Source: G963665815 sp942492065
GTDB lineage: Bacteria; Cloacimonadota; Cloacimonadia; Cloacimonadales; JAIOQZ01
NCBI GenBank assembly: GCA_942492065.1
Contig: CALODV010000013.1
Span: 744,001 to 808,000, forward strand
Reading direction: 5' to 3'
DNA length: 64,000 bases
Positions 51,076 through 60,239 of this stretch are shown here, piece after piece (position 1 is the stretch's first letter; each line of letters begins with the position of its first letter). A program made the translations under genes and the position numbers. The notes beneath the pieces are model-generated. The model had not been told where the DNA came from and made no database searches. It saw only the letters and a list, made by a program, of their open reading frames with translations.

Positions 51076-53286
51076 ATGAAAGAACTGGAAATTACCAAGG
51101 ACTTACTCAAAGAACATAGTATTAACGATGAAGAATATCAAAAAATATTAGATACACTGGGAAGAAAACCTACTCTGACAGAACTGGGAATTTTCTCTGT
51201 AATGTGGTCTGAACATGCCAGCTATAAAAACTCAATCAAATATCTGAAAACTTTACCAAAAGACGGTACAGCCGTTTTAACAAAAGCCGGTGAAGAAAAT
51301 GCAGGTGTAGTTGATATTGGCGATAACCTGGCTGTATCATTCAAAATCGAATCTCACAACCACCCTTCTGCTCTGGAACCATATCACGGTGCTGCAACAG
51401 GAGTTGGCGGTATACTCAGAGACATTTTCACTATGGGAGCAAGACCAATTGCTGCCTTGAATTCACTCAGATTCGGTGACCCGGACAATCCTCAGGTAAA
51501 ACACCTTATTCACGGTGTTGTTGACGGTATTGCTGATTACGGTAATTGTTTCGGTGTTCCAACCGTTGGCGGTGAAGTGTATTTCGAAAAAAGCTATGAA
51601 GGTAATCCTCTTGTTAACGCTATGGCAGTTGGTGTATTAGAACACGACCATATTGCTAAAGCTGCAGCAGAAGGCGTTGGTAACTATGTTGTTTATGTTG
51701 GAGCAAAAACAGGTAGAGACGGTATCCATGGTGCTACATTCGCTTCAGTTGAACTTACTGAAGAATCCGAAGAAAACAGAACAGCAGTTCAGGTTGGTGA
51801 TCCTTTCATGGAAAAACTTTTACTGGAAGCAACTCTGGAAGTTATTCACGGTGGACTGGTTGTCGGTATCCAGGATATGGGTGCAGCAGGACTCACCTGT
51901 TCCAGCAGTGAAATGGCAGGTAAAACAGATAATGGTATTACTCTTGACGTATCACTTGTTCCTCAGCGAGAAACCGGAATGACAGCCTACGAAATCATGC
52001 TTTCCGAATCACAGGAAAGAATGCTCCTTGTTGTTGAACCCGAAAAGTTCGACGCTGTAGAAGCTGTATTCGAGAAATGGGATCTCCATGCTGTAAAAAT
52101 CGGTGAAGTAACTGATGACGGTATGCTGAGAGTTCTGGAAAACGGAACTCAGGTTGCAGAAATACCTGCTCCTGTACTTGTACTCGGTGGTGATGCTCCT
52201 GTTTATGACAGAGAGTATACACGACCTGAATATCTTGATGAATGTCATGCATTTGACCAGAACACAACTGAACTGCCTGAAGACCTTAACGAAGTTATGA
52301 AAGCTATGATCGGCTCAGCGAACATTGCATCCAAAAAATCAGTATACGAACAGTATGACCACATGGTTCAGATCGGAACTGTTGTAGAACCGGGATCAGA
52401 TGCTGCAGTTGTCAGAGTTAAAGGCACAAGAAAAGCTCTTTCGGTCTGTACAGATTGTAACGGAAGACACGTTTACCTTGATCCGTTTGAAGGAACAAAA
52501 GGTGCGGTAGCAGAATCAGCTCGAAACGTTGTCTGCTCCGGTGCTAAACCGTTGGCAATAACTAACTGCCTGAATTTCGGTAACCCTTACAAACCAAAAG
52601 TATATTATACATTCGTAAAAGCTATTGAAGGAATGGGAGCTGCCTGCCGTAAGTTTGATACTCCCGTAACAGGCGGAAACGTTTCTTTCTATAACGAGAA
52701 CCCAAGAGATGCCATATATCCAACACCAACAATCGGTATGCTGGGTTATATGGATGATTATGATAAGAAAATCACTTCTGAGTTCAAAAAAGTCGGTGAT
52801 AAAATCGTCCTTCTCGGAAACAGATGTAACACAATCGGCGGATCTGAGTACCTCAAAGAAATACACGGCCTTATTACCGGTATGCCGCCTGCAGTTGATC
52901 TTGATCTGGAAAGCAGCCTTTATGACTGTCTTCTTGAAATGAACGACAATAAACTTGTAAAATCAGCTCATGACTGCTCTGACGGCGGTCTGGCAGTCAC
53001 TCTGGCAGAAAGTTGTTTTACTCATGATAATCGTTGCCTTGGAGCAGATATTACATTAGATTATAAATACAGAAAAGATATTGAGTTATTCGGTGAAGCT
53101 CATTCCAGAATAGTTATTTCTGCCGATGAGGCTGACCTGAATAAAATCAGTGGTATTGCCGAAAAGCACAATATTCCATGCGAAGTAATCGGAGTTGTAG
53201 CAGAAGATACACTCAAGATTAACGATGATATCTGTGTTAAGTCTGTTGAGCTGAGAAAAATATTTGAAAGCAGAATAGTACTTTAA
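51076..53286 (+). CDS. purL: Phosphoribosylformylglycinamidine synthase subunit PurL
   Basis: ATP-dependent amidotransferase step 4 of purine synthesis (FGAR to FGAM). The 736-residue size is the small PurL type, which works with separate PurQ and PurS. Typical segments are the opening LTELGIFSVMWSEHASYKNS, SHNHPSALEPYHGAATGVGG, FGVPTVGGEVYF, VQVGDPFMEK, QDMGAAGLTCSSSEMA, TPVTGGNVSFYNE and SAHDCSDGGLAV. purQ and purS are not adjacent. An AAGGAA leader precedes the ATG. It is followed by a hairpin and a strong terminator element. Confidence 0.97.
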   Translation: MKELEITKDLLKEHSINDEEYQKILDTLGRKPTLTELGIFSVMWSEHASYKNSIKYLKTLPKDGTAVLTKAGEENAGVVDIGDNLAVSFKIESHNHPSALEPYHGAATGVGGILRDIFTMGARPIAALNSLRFGDPDNPQVKHLIHGVVDGIADYGNCFGVPTVGGEVYFEKSYEGNPLVNAMAVGVLEHDHIAKAAAEGVGNYVVYVGAKTGRDGIHGATFASVELTEESEENRTAVQVGDPFMEKLLLEATLEVIHGGLVVGIQDMGAAGLTCSSSEMAGKTDNGITLDVSLVPQRETGMTAYEIMLSESQERMLLVVEPEKFDAVEAVFEKWDLHAVKIGEVTDDGMLRVLENGTQVAEIPAPVLVLGGDAPVYDREYTRPEYLDECHAFDQNTTELPEDLNEVMKAMIGSANIASKKSVYEQYDHMVQIGTVVEPGSDAAVVRVKGTRKALSVCTDCNGRHVYLDPFEGTKGAVAESARNVVCSGAKPLAITNCLNFGNPYKPKVYYTFVKAIEGMGAACRKFDTPVTGGNVSFYNENPRDAIYPTPTIGMLGYMDDYDKKITSEFKKVGDKIVLLGNRCNTIGGSEYLKEIHGLITGMPPAVDLDLESSLYDCLLEMNDNKLVKSAHDCSDGGLAVTLAESCFTHDNRCLGADITLDYKYRKDIELFGEAHSRIVISADEADLNKISGIAEKHNIPCEVIGVVAEDTLKINDDICVKSVELRKIFESRIVL

Positions 53287-53294
53287 GAAGTCTG

Positions 53295-53321
53295 GCAAAG
53301 ACTGTATGGTTCAGTCTTTGC
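53295..53321 (+). other. Hairpin directly after purL
   Basis: A perfect 10-bp stem GCAAAGACTG/CAGTCTTTGC with a 7-nt loop, 8 bp after the purL stop. It has no T tract and lies 35 bp before the terminator, so it may protect the 3' end of the transcript. Confidence 0.5.
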
Positions 53322-53323
53322 TG

Positions 53324-53382
53324 ATAAGCTTAGCACAAGCTTGTATAGATACAGAACCACCCTTGCGGGTGGTTTTGTTTTT
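53324..53382 (+). repeat. Terminator-bearing 58-bp repeat, copy 1
   Basis: Nearly identical to 55712-55769. It contains AAGCTT-AGCAC-AAGCTT, TGTAT-AG-ATACA, and the terminator CCACCC-TTGC-GGGTGG. It is positioned after purL. Confidence 0.85.
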
Positions 53383-53383
53383 T
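53356..53383 (+). terminator. Intrinsic terminator of purL
   Basis: A perfect 7-bp stem ACCACCC/GGGTGGT with TTGC loop, followed by TTTGTTTTTT. Confidence 0.92.
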
Positions 53384-53465
53384 CTACAGATAGTTTGTTA
53401 CACCCAAATAAATTGACAATTACTTTTCAGGTATTTGAAACTTGTTCAAATTCATTGGGGGAAAA

Positions 53466-55697
53466 ATGAAAAAAACAATAATTTTATTGATAATGCTTTT
53501 ATCAATACTGGTACTTACATGTACAGTAAGTCAATACGAGTTTCAAAAAATAATGGGTTCCGACACTGATGCTCATGATATATTCGGCAATTCGGTATCT
53601 GTCTCAGGTATATATGCAGTGGTTGGGGATAATGGGGATGATCTGAGCACAGGTCAAAATTCAGGATCAGCTTATGTATACAAGAGAATAAATAATACAT
53701 GGGTTGAAAAACAAAAACTAACTGCTTCCGATGGTTCTGCTGATGATGATTTTGGGTGTTCCGTATCAATATCGGGAGACTGGATTATTATTGGAGCACA
53801 AGACGACGACACTGTTGGGTCTGCATATTTTTTTCATTTAGAAAATGGAGTCTGGGTTGAATTTCTGAAGATTACAGATAATGAAGATGGTATTTATGGA
53901 AATTTTGGATGCTCTGTATCAATATCGGGAGATTATGCAATTATTGGAGATAACAGAGATAACGAAATTGCAGTTGAGTCCGGAGCTGCCCACATATTTC
54001 ACTTAGAAGATAATACTTGGATCGAACAACAGAAAATTATTGCATCAGATGGGGCTTTCTGTGATAGATATGGTAGTTCAGTATCAATATCTGGTAATCA
54101 TGTAATAATTGGGTCATATGAATATTTTTCATGGTCATTTGTTGGGGCCGCATATACATATGAATTGATTAATGGTGTGTGGGATGGTGAACAGAAACTC
54201 CTGACAGGAAGAATTTGGACAGCCTGGGAATATAGTGTTGCAATATCAGAAAACCATGCTGTTGTTGGAGTAGGCAGACAAATTGTTCTGGACACTTTAG
54301 CCAATGTATACATTTTCCAACGGGAAAATGGAAGTTGGATTGAACAACAACGAATTTCTTCCATAAATAATCAGGATACTTCCTATGGAAACTGCGTTTC
54401 TATTTCTGGTGACTATCTGGCAGTAGCTAACAGATATAACCCAGCAAGTCAGCATGGTTCTGTCCACTTGTTTCATCTAGAGGACACAACCTGGGTGGAA
54501 AAAGCTGAATTATTGGCATCTGACACACAAGTAGGCAATAATTTAGGAGTTTCGGTTGCATTATCCGATGATTTAATCCTGGCAGGAGCTTCAGGAGATT
54601 GTGAAATTGCATCCAATGCAGGTGCGGCTTATTTCTTCAGGATTGAAGACTATATTCATCCACCTGTAAATTCACAAGCATCTATTCCCGAAAACAATAC
54701 AGATGAACATAGTTTTCAGAACGCATTTGCAAGCTTACATTTTACAGGCAATCATAGTTCTACAACGATAGATTTAACTTATTACTCATTAGAGCCATCC
54801 ATAATAGGTAACCTCCCTGCCAATACAGTAAATATTGCAGGTAACTACTGGCATGTTGAGTCCTCTGCCGGTAATGTTGGAACTTACGATATTACATTCG
54901 ATCTCAGTGAAGTTGAAGGAATTGATAACTTCAATACTCTCAAGTTCCTCAAGAGAGATAATGACAGCTCTCCCTGGCAGGATGTAGTAGCCGACCTTGG
55001 TGCAACTCTTGTTTATAACTATCCGTTTATTACCATTCAGGGACTTAACGGTTTCTCCGAGTTTGTTCCTGCCGGTGGGAATGACAATACTCTTCCTGTG
55101 ACACTCTCATCATTCAACGCTATCCGAACAAGCAGTAACTTTGTTGAGCTTAACTGGATTACTAAATCTGAAACAGACATGAGCGGTTATAATATATTCA
55201 GAAACGAGATGAACAACTTGAATGGTGCTCTTAAGGTTAATACTGCGATCATAACTGCAAGCAACCTTTCAACAGAACATAACTATGACTTCTGTGATGA
55301 TGAGGTTGAGCTTGGCAACACTTATTACTACTGGCTTGAATCTATGTCAATGTCCGGTAATACAGAGTTCTACGGACCTGTTTCAGTATCATTGGATGAA
55401 GATAAACCGGAAGAATTTACAAAACTTGGAATCCAGGGGATATACCCTAATCCATTCAATCCGGAAACAAACATAGATTACTCAGTGAAAGAAGAAACAG
55501 CAGTTCAGGTTTCAGTGTATAACATGAAAGGTCAGAGAGTGAGAACTCTTGTGGACAGATCAGTTTCAGCCGGTGATCATAATGTTGTCTGGCATGGAGA
55601 TTCGGATTCAGGCAGTTCTGTTTCATCCGGTGTATACTTTGTGAAGATGATTACAGGGAGCCACATAGAAACACGTAAGATTGTGCTGATGAAATAA
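53466..55697 (+). CDS. Secreted FG-GAP beta-propeller protein with FlgD-like C-terminus
   Basis: A 743-residue exported protein. The ATG at 53466 follows GGGGG; signal peptide about 1-20. About seven FG-GAP-type repeats (about 22-390) are seen, each with 'FG-SVSISG-IIG' cores such as FGCSVSISGDWIIIGAQDDD and GSAYFFHLENGVWVE, forming an integrin-like propeller. Then a beta-sandwich region (about 395-530) and a segment like that of the 634-residue protein (LPVTLSSFNAIRTSSNFVEL). The C-terminal ~80 residues hold IYPNPFNPETNIDYSV. A surface-exposed binding protein is likely; ligand unknown. It ends with the same terminator repeat as purL. Confidence 0.87.
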   Translation: MKKTIILLIMLLSILVLTCTVSQYEFQKIMGSDTDAHDIFGNSVSVSGIYAVVGDNGDDLSTGQNSGSAYVYKRINNTWVEKQKLTASDGSADDDFGCSVSISGDWIIIGAQDDDTVGSAYFFHLENGVWVEFLKITDNEDGIYGNFGCSVSISGDYAIIGDNRDNEIAVESGAAHIFHLEDNTWIEQQKIIASDGAFCDRYGSSVSISGNHVIIGSYEYFSWSFVGAAYTYELINGVWDGEQKLLTGRIWTAWEYSVAISENHAVVGVGRQIVLDTLANVYIFQRENGSWIEQQRISSINNQDTSYGNCVSISGDYLAVANRYNPASQHGSVHLFHLEDTTWVEKAELLASDTQVGNNLGVSVALSDDLILAGASGDCEIASNAGAAYFFRIEDYIHPPVNSQASIPENNTDEHSFQNAFASLHFTGNHSSTTIDLTYYSLEPSIIGNLPANTVNIAGNYWHVESSAGNVGTYDITFDLSEVEGIDNFNTLKFLKRDNDSSPWQDVVADLGATLVYNYPFITIQGLNGFSEFVPAGGNDNTLPVTLSSFNAIRTSSNFVELNWITKSETDMSGYNIFRNEMNNLNGALKVNTAIITASNLSTEHNYDFCDDEVELGNTYYYWLESMSMSGNTEFYGPVSVSLDEDKPEEFTKLGIQGIYPNPFNPETNIDYSVKEETAVQVSVYNMKGQRVRTLVDRSVSAGDHNVVWHGDSDSGSSVSSGVYFVKMITGSHIETRKIVLMK

Positions 55698-55711
55698 TGC
55701 TATTAGTTCAA

Positions 55712-55769
55712 ATAAGCTTAGCACAAGCTTGTATAGATACAAAGCCACCCTTGCGGGTGGTTTTGTTTT
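55712..55769 (+). repeat. Terminator-bearing 58-bp repeat, copy 2
   Basis: Second copy of the element at 53324-53382, differing at two positions around the base of the terminator stem. It follows the FG-GAP gene stop by 14 bp. Confidence 0.85.
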
Positions 55770-55770
55770 A
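55745..55770 (+). terminator. Intrinsic terminator of the FG-GAP protein gene
   Basis: A 6-bp GC-rich stem CCACCC/GGGTGG with TTGC loop and TTTTGTTTT tail. Confidence 0.9.
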
Positions 55771-55950
55771 AAAGAGATTATGATTAATGTATAAGTTCCT
55801 CCTGACATATCTCCGTATGCTTTCGAAAGAAAATCAAGGAGATATATTACATTTCTACTTTTCTCAAAAGGGAACTCATCAATTTAAAACTTGACTTAAT
55901 CATTGTAGCACCTGCAAATAAGTTTGACTTATTAGTTGAGGATGCTGTTT

Positions 55951-56118
55951 ATGAATGACAAAGAATATCGTAAAATGTTAATGGACGGAATATTTCAGGA
56001 TGCTGGGAGAGATTCCTGGGGATGCCTGAAAAAAATCATTGAATGGATTGCCTTTATAATACTCGCTATTATTGTAATTGTTGGTTACCTGATGTTGAGA
56101 TTCCATATATACCTATAA
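55951..56118 (+). CDS. Small single-pass membrane protein
   Basis: A 55-residue protein beginning MNDKEYRKMLMDGIF, with one hydrophobic helix (about 28-51) and a short C-terminal tail. The ATG at 55951 has GAGGA at suitable distance; an in-frame ATG at 55942 is also possible. No family is recognised. It is convergent with the fucosidase gene, with 5 bp between stop codons. A real gene is plausible but not certain. Confidence 0.5.
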   Translation: MNDKEYRKMLMDGIFQDAGRDSWGCLKKIIEWIAFIILAIIVIVGYLMLRFHIYL

Positions 56119-56123
56119 TTTAA

Positions 56124-57905
56124 CTACCTGTGTAACTCTATTTCACCTTTAAGCTGGACAGCGATTACTGTTACATAATCATCCAGAACATCTTCGGGGA
56201 CATCAATATAAACTATGCCGGGGACTTCACTCCAGTAAAGCTTGTTAAATACCTTGTGCTGAAGCTTTACACCTGTTCCCACAACACGTATTCTGTTGAT
56301 TGAGTTTTTAATTCCCTTCAAAACAACGGGTCCATCAGGTTTACCATTTAGATACAAATACAAAATATCACGATTTTCAGATAATGATGTTCTACCGAGA
56401 AAATGACCTTCAGGAATACCTTTTTCCGGATTCATCAATACTTCAAAATGTTTTTCTTTCCACTTTCCGAAATCTTTGTCAGAATAGTCTCCATATTCTT
56501 CGGAAGACCCTGCTGCTAACTTATCTACAAGCTGGTTAATGTGTATTTCGTTTATATCAACATCCCTGTTAGTGAAAGAAGCAAGATAATAGCGATCTGT
56601 ATCCGATAAGTTCTCAATTAACTTAATCTCTTCATCAAATTCAATACAGATAACAGTAATCTGAGTATCATAAGCATCTTCCGGGAGTTTCAAATACAAT
56701 GTTTTGTTTTGAGTGTCATCTTCTTTATCCCATTTAACAGTCGTTGAATTTCCGAGGATATGGACGTTACTTATATGGTTATCCAGACCTTTGACACGAA
56801 GAAGGTGTTCAGGATTATCATGAACAAACAGATAGAGTTTTTTCCTGTCCCTCGAAATGGTTGAGGGATATGCAGTATATTTTAATTCAATCCCCTCAGT
56901 GCTTTCAAAAACTGCTTCATGGTGCTTCGTATTCCATCTTGCAAGCTCGTTCAGGATAGCAACTTGTTCATCAGGAATTGTACCGTTTTCCTCAGGAGCG
57001 ATATCAAGCAGCAGATTTCCTCCCATGGATATACAATCCACGAAGATTCTCAATATCTGGTAAGGTGTTTTGTAGTTTGAGTCATGGTGTTGAAATCCCC
57101 AGGAATCGTTCATAGTCATACATAATTCCCAGTAGTTGTTTTCTGGTTTTCCAACAGGAACACCCTGCTCCGGAGTATCATAATCGCCATAACCTGCAAG
57201 ACGTGAATTCACAATAACGTCCGGATTCCATTTAAGGAGTTTATCTTTCAGCTCTCCGGCTTTCCAGGCTTCCGCGTTTTGTTCCCAATCACCATCAAAC
57301 CAGAACAAATCTGGCTTGAACTTGTTTGATAGCTCTTCAACCTGTCCTTGATAGAAATCTACAAACTTGCTCCACCTGACAGGATCATTTTTATAGCGTT
57401 TTTCAGTTATTGTAAAATTCGGGTAGTTTTCATCAGACCAGTCAATAAGTGAGTAATACAGCCCCAGTTTAATATCATGGTTTCTCATTGCATTACAAAA
57501 GGGAGTTACAAGGTCTTTTCCTGCAAGGGTTTTGTCTACGGTATTAAGATCACTGAGTTCAGTATCCCATAAAGCTACACCATCATGATGCTTTGTTGTA
57601 AGCACAGCGTATCCGGCACCAGTAGATTTTATCAGCTTTGCCCAATCTTCCGGATTGTAGTTTGCAGCAGTAAATCTTAAAGACTGATTCATATAATAGT
57701 CATAGGGAATATAGTTATTGTAGAATGACCATGATTCATCGATACCGTCAACAGCATAAATTCCCCAGTGTATGAATATTCCCAGCTTGGCATTTTTGAA
57801 CCATTCCATTCTTTTCATATAGCTTTCCTCTTCAGATTGTTTTCCTGCGTGCAGGCAGTTAACTGATACCAGAATTATTATCAGAGTAATGTAGATAGTT
57901 TTCAT
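56124..57905 (-). CDS. Secreted GH29 alpha-L-fucosidase
   Basis: Exo-acting enzyme that removes terminal alpha-L-fucose from glycans. The 593-residue protein has a signal peptide (1-20) and a GH29 TIM-barrel: AKLGIFIHWGIYAV (39-52), TTKHHDGVALWDT (103-115), the nucleophile Asp204 in LFWFDGDWE, and SWGFQ. A C-terminal beta-rich part (about 350-593) has two repeated segments, each with 'VKG-NxIxxVHILG' and 'GxKNSINRIRVVG', and may bind sugar. No other glycan genes are adjacent. It has its own promoter at 57932-57961. Confidence 0.93.
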   Translation of the reverse strand: MKTIYITLIIILVSVNCLHAGKQSEEESYMKRMEWFKNAKLGIFIHWGIYAVDGIDESWSFYNNYIPYDYYMNQSLRFTAANYNPEDWAKLIKSTGAGYAVLTTKHHDGVALWDTELSDLNTVDKTLAGKDLVTPFCNAMRNHDIKLGLYYSLIDWSDENYPNFTITEKRYKNDPVRWSKFVDFYQGQVEELSNKFKPDLFWFDGDWEQNAEAWKAGELKDKLLKWNPDVIVNSRLAGYGDYDTPEQGVPVGKPENNYWELCMTMNDSWGFQHHDSNYKTPYQILRIFVDCISMGGNLLLDIAPEENGTIPDEQVAILNELARWNTKHHEAVFESTEGIELKYTAYPSTISRDRKKLYLFVHDNPEHLLRVKGLDNHISNVHILGNSTTVKWDKEDDTQNKTLYLKLPEDAYDTQITVICIEFDEEIKLIENLSDTDRYYLASFTNRDVDINEIHINQLVDKLAAGSSEEYGDYSDKDFGKWKEKHFEVLMNPEKGIPEGHFLGRTSLSENRDILYLYLNGKPDGPVVLKGIKNSINRIRVVGTGVKLQHKVFNKLYWSEVPGIVYIDVPEDVLDDYVTVIAVQLKGEIELHR

Positions 57906-57931
57906 TATAACCTCAAAGTTTTGCTGGGTAA

Positions 57932-57961
57932 TTTATATGGTTAATTGTTGATATATGTCAA
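57932..57961 (-). promoter_or_regulatory. Promoter of the fucosidase gene
   Basis: Minus-strand TTGACA (57956-57961), 18-bp spacer, TATAAA (57932-57937), 26 bp before the start codon. Confidence 0.6.
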
Positions 57962-57984
57962 AGGAAAAATGAATAACTACAGTA

Positions 57985-58860
57985 CTATTTGCTTTTAATT
58001 TGAGAAAGAATCATGGCAGACAGCATAAGAGCACAGCCGGCAATCTTTTTTCCAGATACTCCTTCATTGAGAATCAGGATTCCACCAATCAGAGCAAAGA
58101 CACTTTCCAGACTCAGGATTATTGCAGCATGAGCGGGGTGAGTTTTCTTTTGAGCCACAACCTGTAGTGTATAAGCGATTCCTACTGACATAAGACCACC
58201 ATACAGAACTGGAATTCCTGTGGGAATAATACTTGAAAGTTGAATATCTTCCCATATAAAAGATATAGTCAAGCTTAGTAAAGAGCATACTGCAAACTGA
58301 ATCATTGCAAGCTTTATACTATCCTGTTTCCTTGTAAAATTATTGATCAACTGAACGTGCACTGCCCAGAATACAGCCGAGAGTAACACCAGGAAATCCC
58401 CTCTGCTTATTGATATTCCGGAATTACCTGAAATCAGATAGAGACCTGAAACAGCAAGGATTGAACTGATCCAGATAAGCTTTCCCAATTTCTGTTTGAG
58501 AAATATTCCAATCATCGGGACGATTATCACGTATAAGCCTGTGATAAAACCGGCATTGCCTGCAGTGGTATATACAATTCCTACCTGCTGTAGAGAAGCT
58601 CCAAGGAACAGAGCACTTCCAGCCAGAACACCATTAAAGATAAGTGATTGGGATATAAAAGGAGCAGTTGTCTTTCGGGTAAGAAGATAAACAGGAAAGA
58701 GTGAAATACTGCCAAGGGCAAAACGCAGACCGTTAAAGAGGAATGGACCCATGTGTTCCATTCCGGCTCTTTGAGCAACAAAAGCAAATCCCCAGATAAT
58801 TGCTGTCAACAGAAGTAAAGCATCTGACTTAATTGTATCGGAATCAATCATTTTGGACAT
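57985..58860 (-). CDS. EamA/DMT-family transporter
   Basis: A 291-residue protein with ten predicted membrane helices in two EamA repeats (about 15-140 and 150-290). Typical segments are AIIWGFAFVAQRAGMEHMGP near the start and PAHAAIILSLESVFALIGGIL near the end. The family exports metabolites such as amino acids or purines; substrate unknown. It stands alone between the fucosidase gene and the pseudo-receiver gene, all leftward. Confidence 0.9.
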   Translation of the reverse strand: MSKMIDSDTIKSDALLLLTAIIWGFAFVAQRAGMEHMGPFLFNGLRFALGSISLFPVYLLTRKTTAPFISQSLIFNGVLAGSALFLGASLQQVGIVYTTAGNAGFITGLYVIIVPMIGIFLKQKLGKLIWISSILAVSGLYLISGNSGISISRGDFLVLLSAVFWAVHVQLINNFTRKQDSIKLAMIQFAVCSLLSLTISFIWEDIQLSSIIPTGIPVLYGGLMSVGIAYTLQVVAQKKTHPAHAAIILSLESVFALIGGILILNEGVSGKKIAGCALMLSAMILSQIKSK

Positions 58861-58906
58861 GAAATACTGCCGTTATATGTCGATAGAGTAGACAATTTAT
58901 CGAATA

Positions 58907-59305
58907 CTACTCACCAATGAGTTCAGGTATCAATTCCTTGAATTTCATCACATCAATTAGTTTGTATAGAATAGCATCAAACTGGTCGTAGTATTTAACG
59001 AGATCAGGATAATTTTCTTCATAAAAATCTCTGTCTGTGTAAACCGTATAGAGTACAGTCGGTATATTTCTGAACCTTTCATCAGATTTCATCAATTTAA
59101 GAGTTTCAAGAGCATTCAAAGTTTTTTTCCTGACAAGATTCTGGATAACAAGATCTATTTTTTTATCCCTCAAAATGAAGAAAGCTTCGAGAGAACTTGG
59201 AGTGATAATGAAATTATACTTATCTTTAAAACCCCAGCCTTCACAAACCTGAATCACAAAATCCATTGCATCAGGCATTTCATCAATCATCAGAATATTT
59301 TTCAT
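58907..59305 (-). CDS. Receiver-like domain protein lacking the phosphoacceptor
   Basis: A 132-residue stand-alone protein with the CheY fold pattern: acidic pair Asp8-Glu9 (ILMIDEMPD), Thr near TVLYTVYT, and the Lys of ILYKLID. The usual phosphoacceptor Asp is replaced by Asn56 (DLVIQN), so it is probably not phosphorylated in the normal way, or mimics one state. It has no output domain. It is just before the fRMsr-like gene, 36 bp apart. Confidence 0.75.
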   Translation of the reverse strand: MKNILMIDEMPDAMDFVIQVCEGWGFKDKYNFIITPSSLEAFFILRDKKIDLVIQNLVRKKTLNALETLKLMKSDERFRNIPTVLYTVYTDRDFYEENYPDLVKYYDQFDAILYKLIDVMKFKELIPELIGE

Positions 59306-59341
59306 ATATGTACCCCCGATGGCTTCAGAAACATGCTATAA

Positions 59342-59806
59342 CTATTTAAAATACGGAATCAGCCTGTCGCAGATTTTATTAAGAAATACTTTATCATGAT
59401 CTGAAAAAGGAGAAAGATTGTGGGAATCAATATCAAGCTGTCCCAGATATACATCATTTTTTATAATAGGTATAACAATTTCTGATTTCACTTTCAGGCT
59501 GCAGGACAGGTAGTTTGACTCTTTTGAAACATCCTGAATAAGGTATACATCTTTTGTTTCTGCAGACTGTCCACAGATTCCTCTACCGAATGGGATTTTG
59601 ACATGTTCGGTTGGTTCTCCGCAGAATGGACCCAGCTCAAGTATTTTTCTGTTATTATCTGCAATATAGAAACCTGCCCAGTGGTAATGATCAATATTTA
59701 GAACAAGATAATCGCAGACATCCTGCATTATATCTTCAAAAGGTCTTCCCTGGAGTATGAATCCGTCAATATCCGGCAATAAGAAGTCATATTTTGATCT
59801 TGGCAT
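59342..59806 (-). CDS. GAF-domain protein, free methionine-(R)-sulfoxide reductase type
   Basis: A 154-residue single-GAF protein. The ATG at 59806 is used because AAAGGA is 8 nt upstream and it starts 4 bp after the previous stop; an upstream ATG would overlap the preceding gene by 44 nt. The region IPFGRGICGQSAE and YLSCSLKVKSEIVIPI match fRMsr enzymes (YebR type), which reduce free methionine-R-sulfoxide. Cys78 and Cys102 are at catalytic positions; the third Cys is at 62, a few residues from its usual place. It follows a CxxC AhpD-like gene, supporting an oxidant-defence role. Confidence 0.85.
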   Translation of the reverse strand: MPRSKYDFLLPDIDGFILQGRPFEDIMQDVCDYLVLNIDHYHWAGFYIADNNRKILELGPFCGEPTEHVKIPFGRGICGQSAETKDVYLIQDVSKESNYLSCSLKVKSEIVIPIIKNDVYLGQLDIDSHNLSPFSDHDKVFLNKICDRLIPYFK

Positions 59807-59810
59807 AGTA

Positions 59811-60152
59811 TCAGTCCTTTTCTGTTTGGAGTTGCTGCCATACCTGTTCTGCAAAACGAAGATGTGGAATCACAATTGAACCACCTACAACGAGTGCTAT
59901 TGATACAGCTTCATGAAATTCGTCTGATGTTACATTAAGTTTCACACATTGCTCAATATGATACTGAATACAGTCGTTACACCTCAAAACCATGGATGCA
60001 ACGAGTCCCATCAGTTCTTTCATACCTGCAGATAAAGCTCCTTCCTGATACGCATTTGTATCCAGATTAAAGAAACGCTTCGTTGTTTTCGTTGCATTAT
60101 CAAGTACAAGCTTGTTGAGATGTTCTCTTTTCTTCTGAAATTCAGTTGCCAT
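59811..60152 (-). CDS. AhpD-like carboxymuconolactone decarboxylase-family protein
   Basis: A 113-residue protein with the helical CMD fold and the redox motif C-N-D-C in VLRCNDCIQYHIEQCVKLN, as in AhpD-like reductases. The C-terminal GGSIVIPHLRFAEQ is also typical. The CxxC type acts as a peroxidase or reductant partner. It is directly upstream of the fRMsr-like gene. Its promoter is at 60178-60206. Confidence 0.9.
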   Translation of the reverse strand: MATEFQKKREHLNKLVLDNATKTTKRFFNLDTNAYQEGALSAGMKELMGLVASMVLRCNDCIQYHIEQCVKLNVTSDEFHEAVSIALVVGGSIVIPHLRFAEQVWQQLQTEKD

Positions 60153-60177
60153 ATTATCTCCTGATTAAACTAAAGCA

Positions 60178-60206
60178 AGAATAGATTCATTCGTTATTTT
60201 TGACAA
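60178..60206 (-). promoter_or_regulatory. Promoter of the AhpD-like/fRMsr unit
   Basis: Minus-strand TTGTCA (60201-60206), 17-bp spacer, TATTCT (60178-60183), 25 bp before the start codon. Confidence 0.5.
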
Positions 60207-60239
60207 TAAAAAAGGAAATATTTATAGGAATTACACAAA

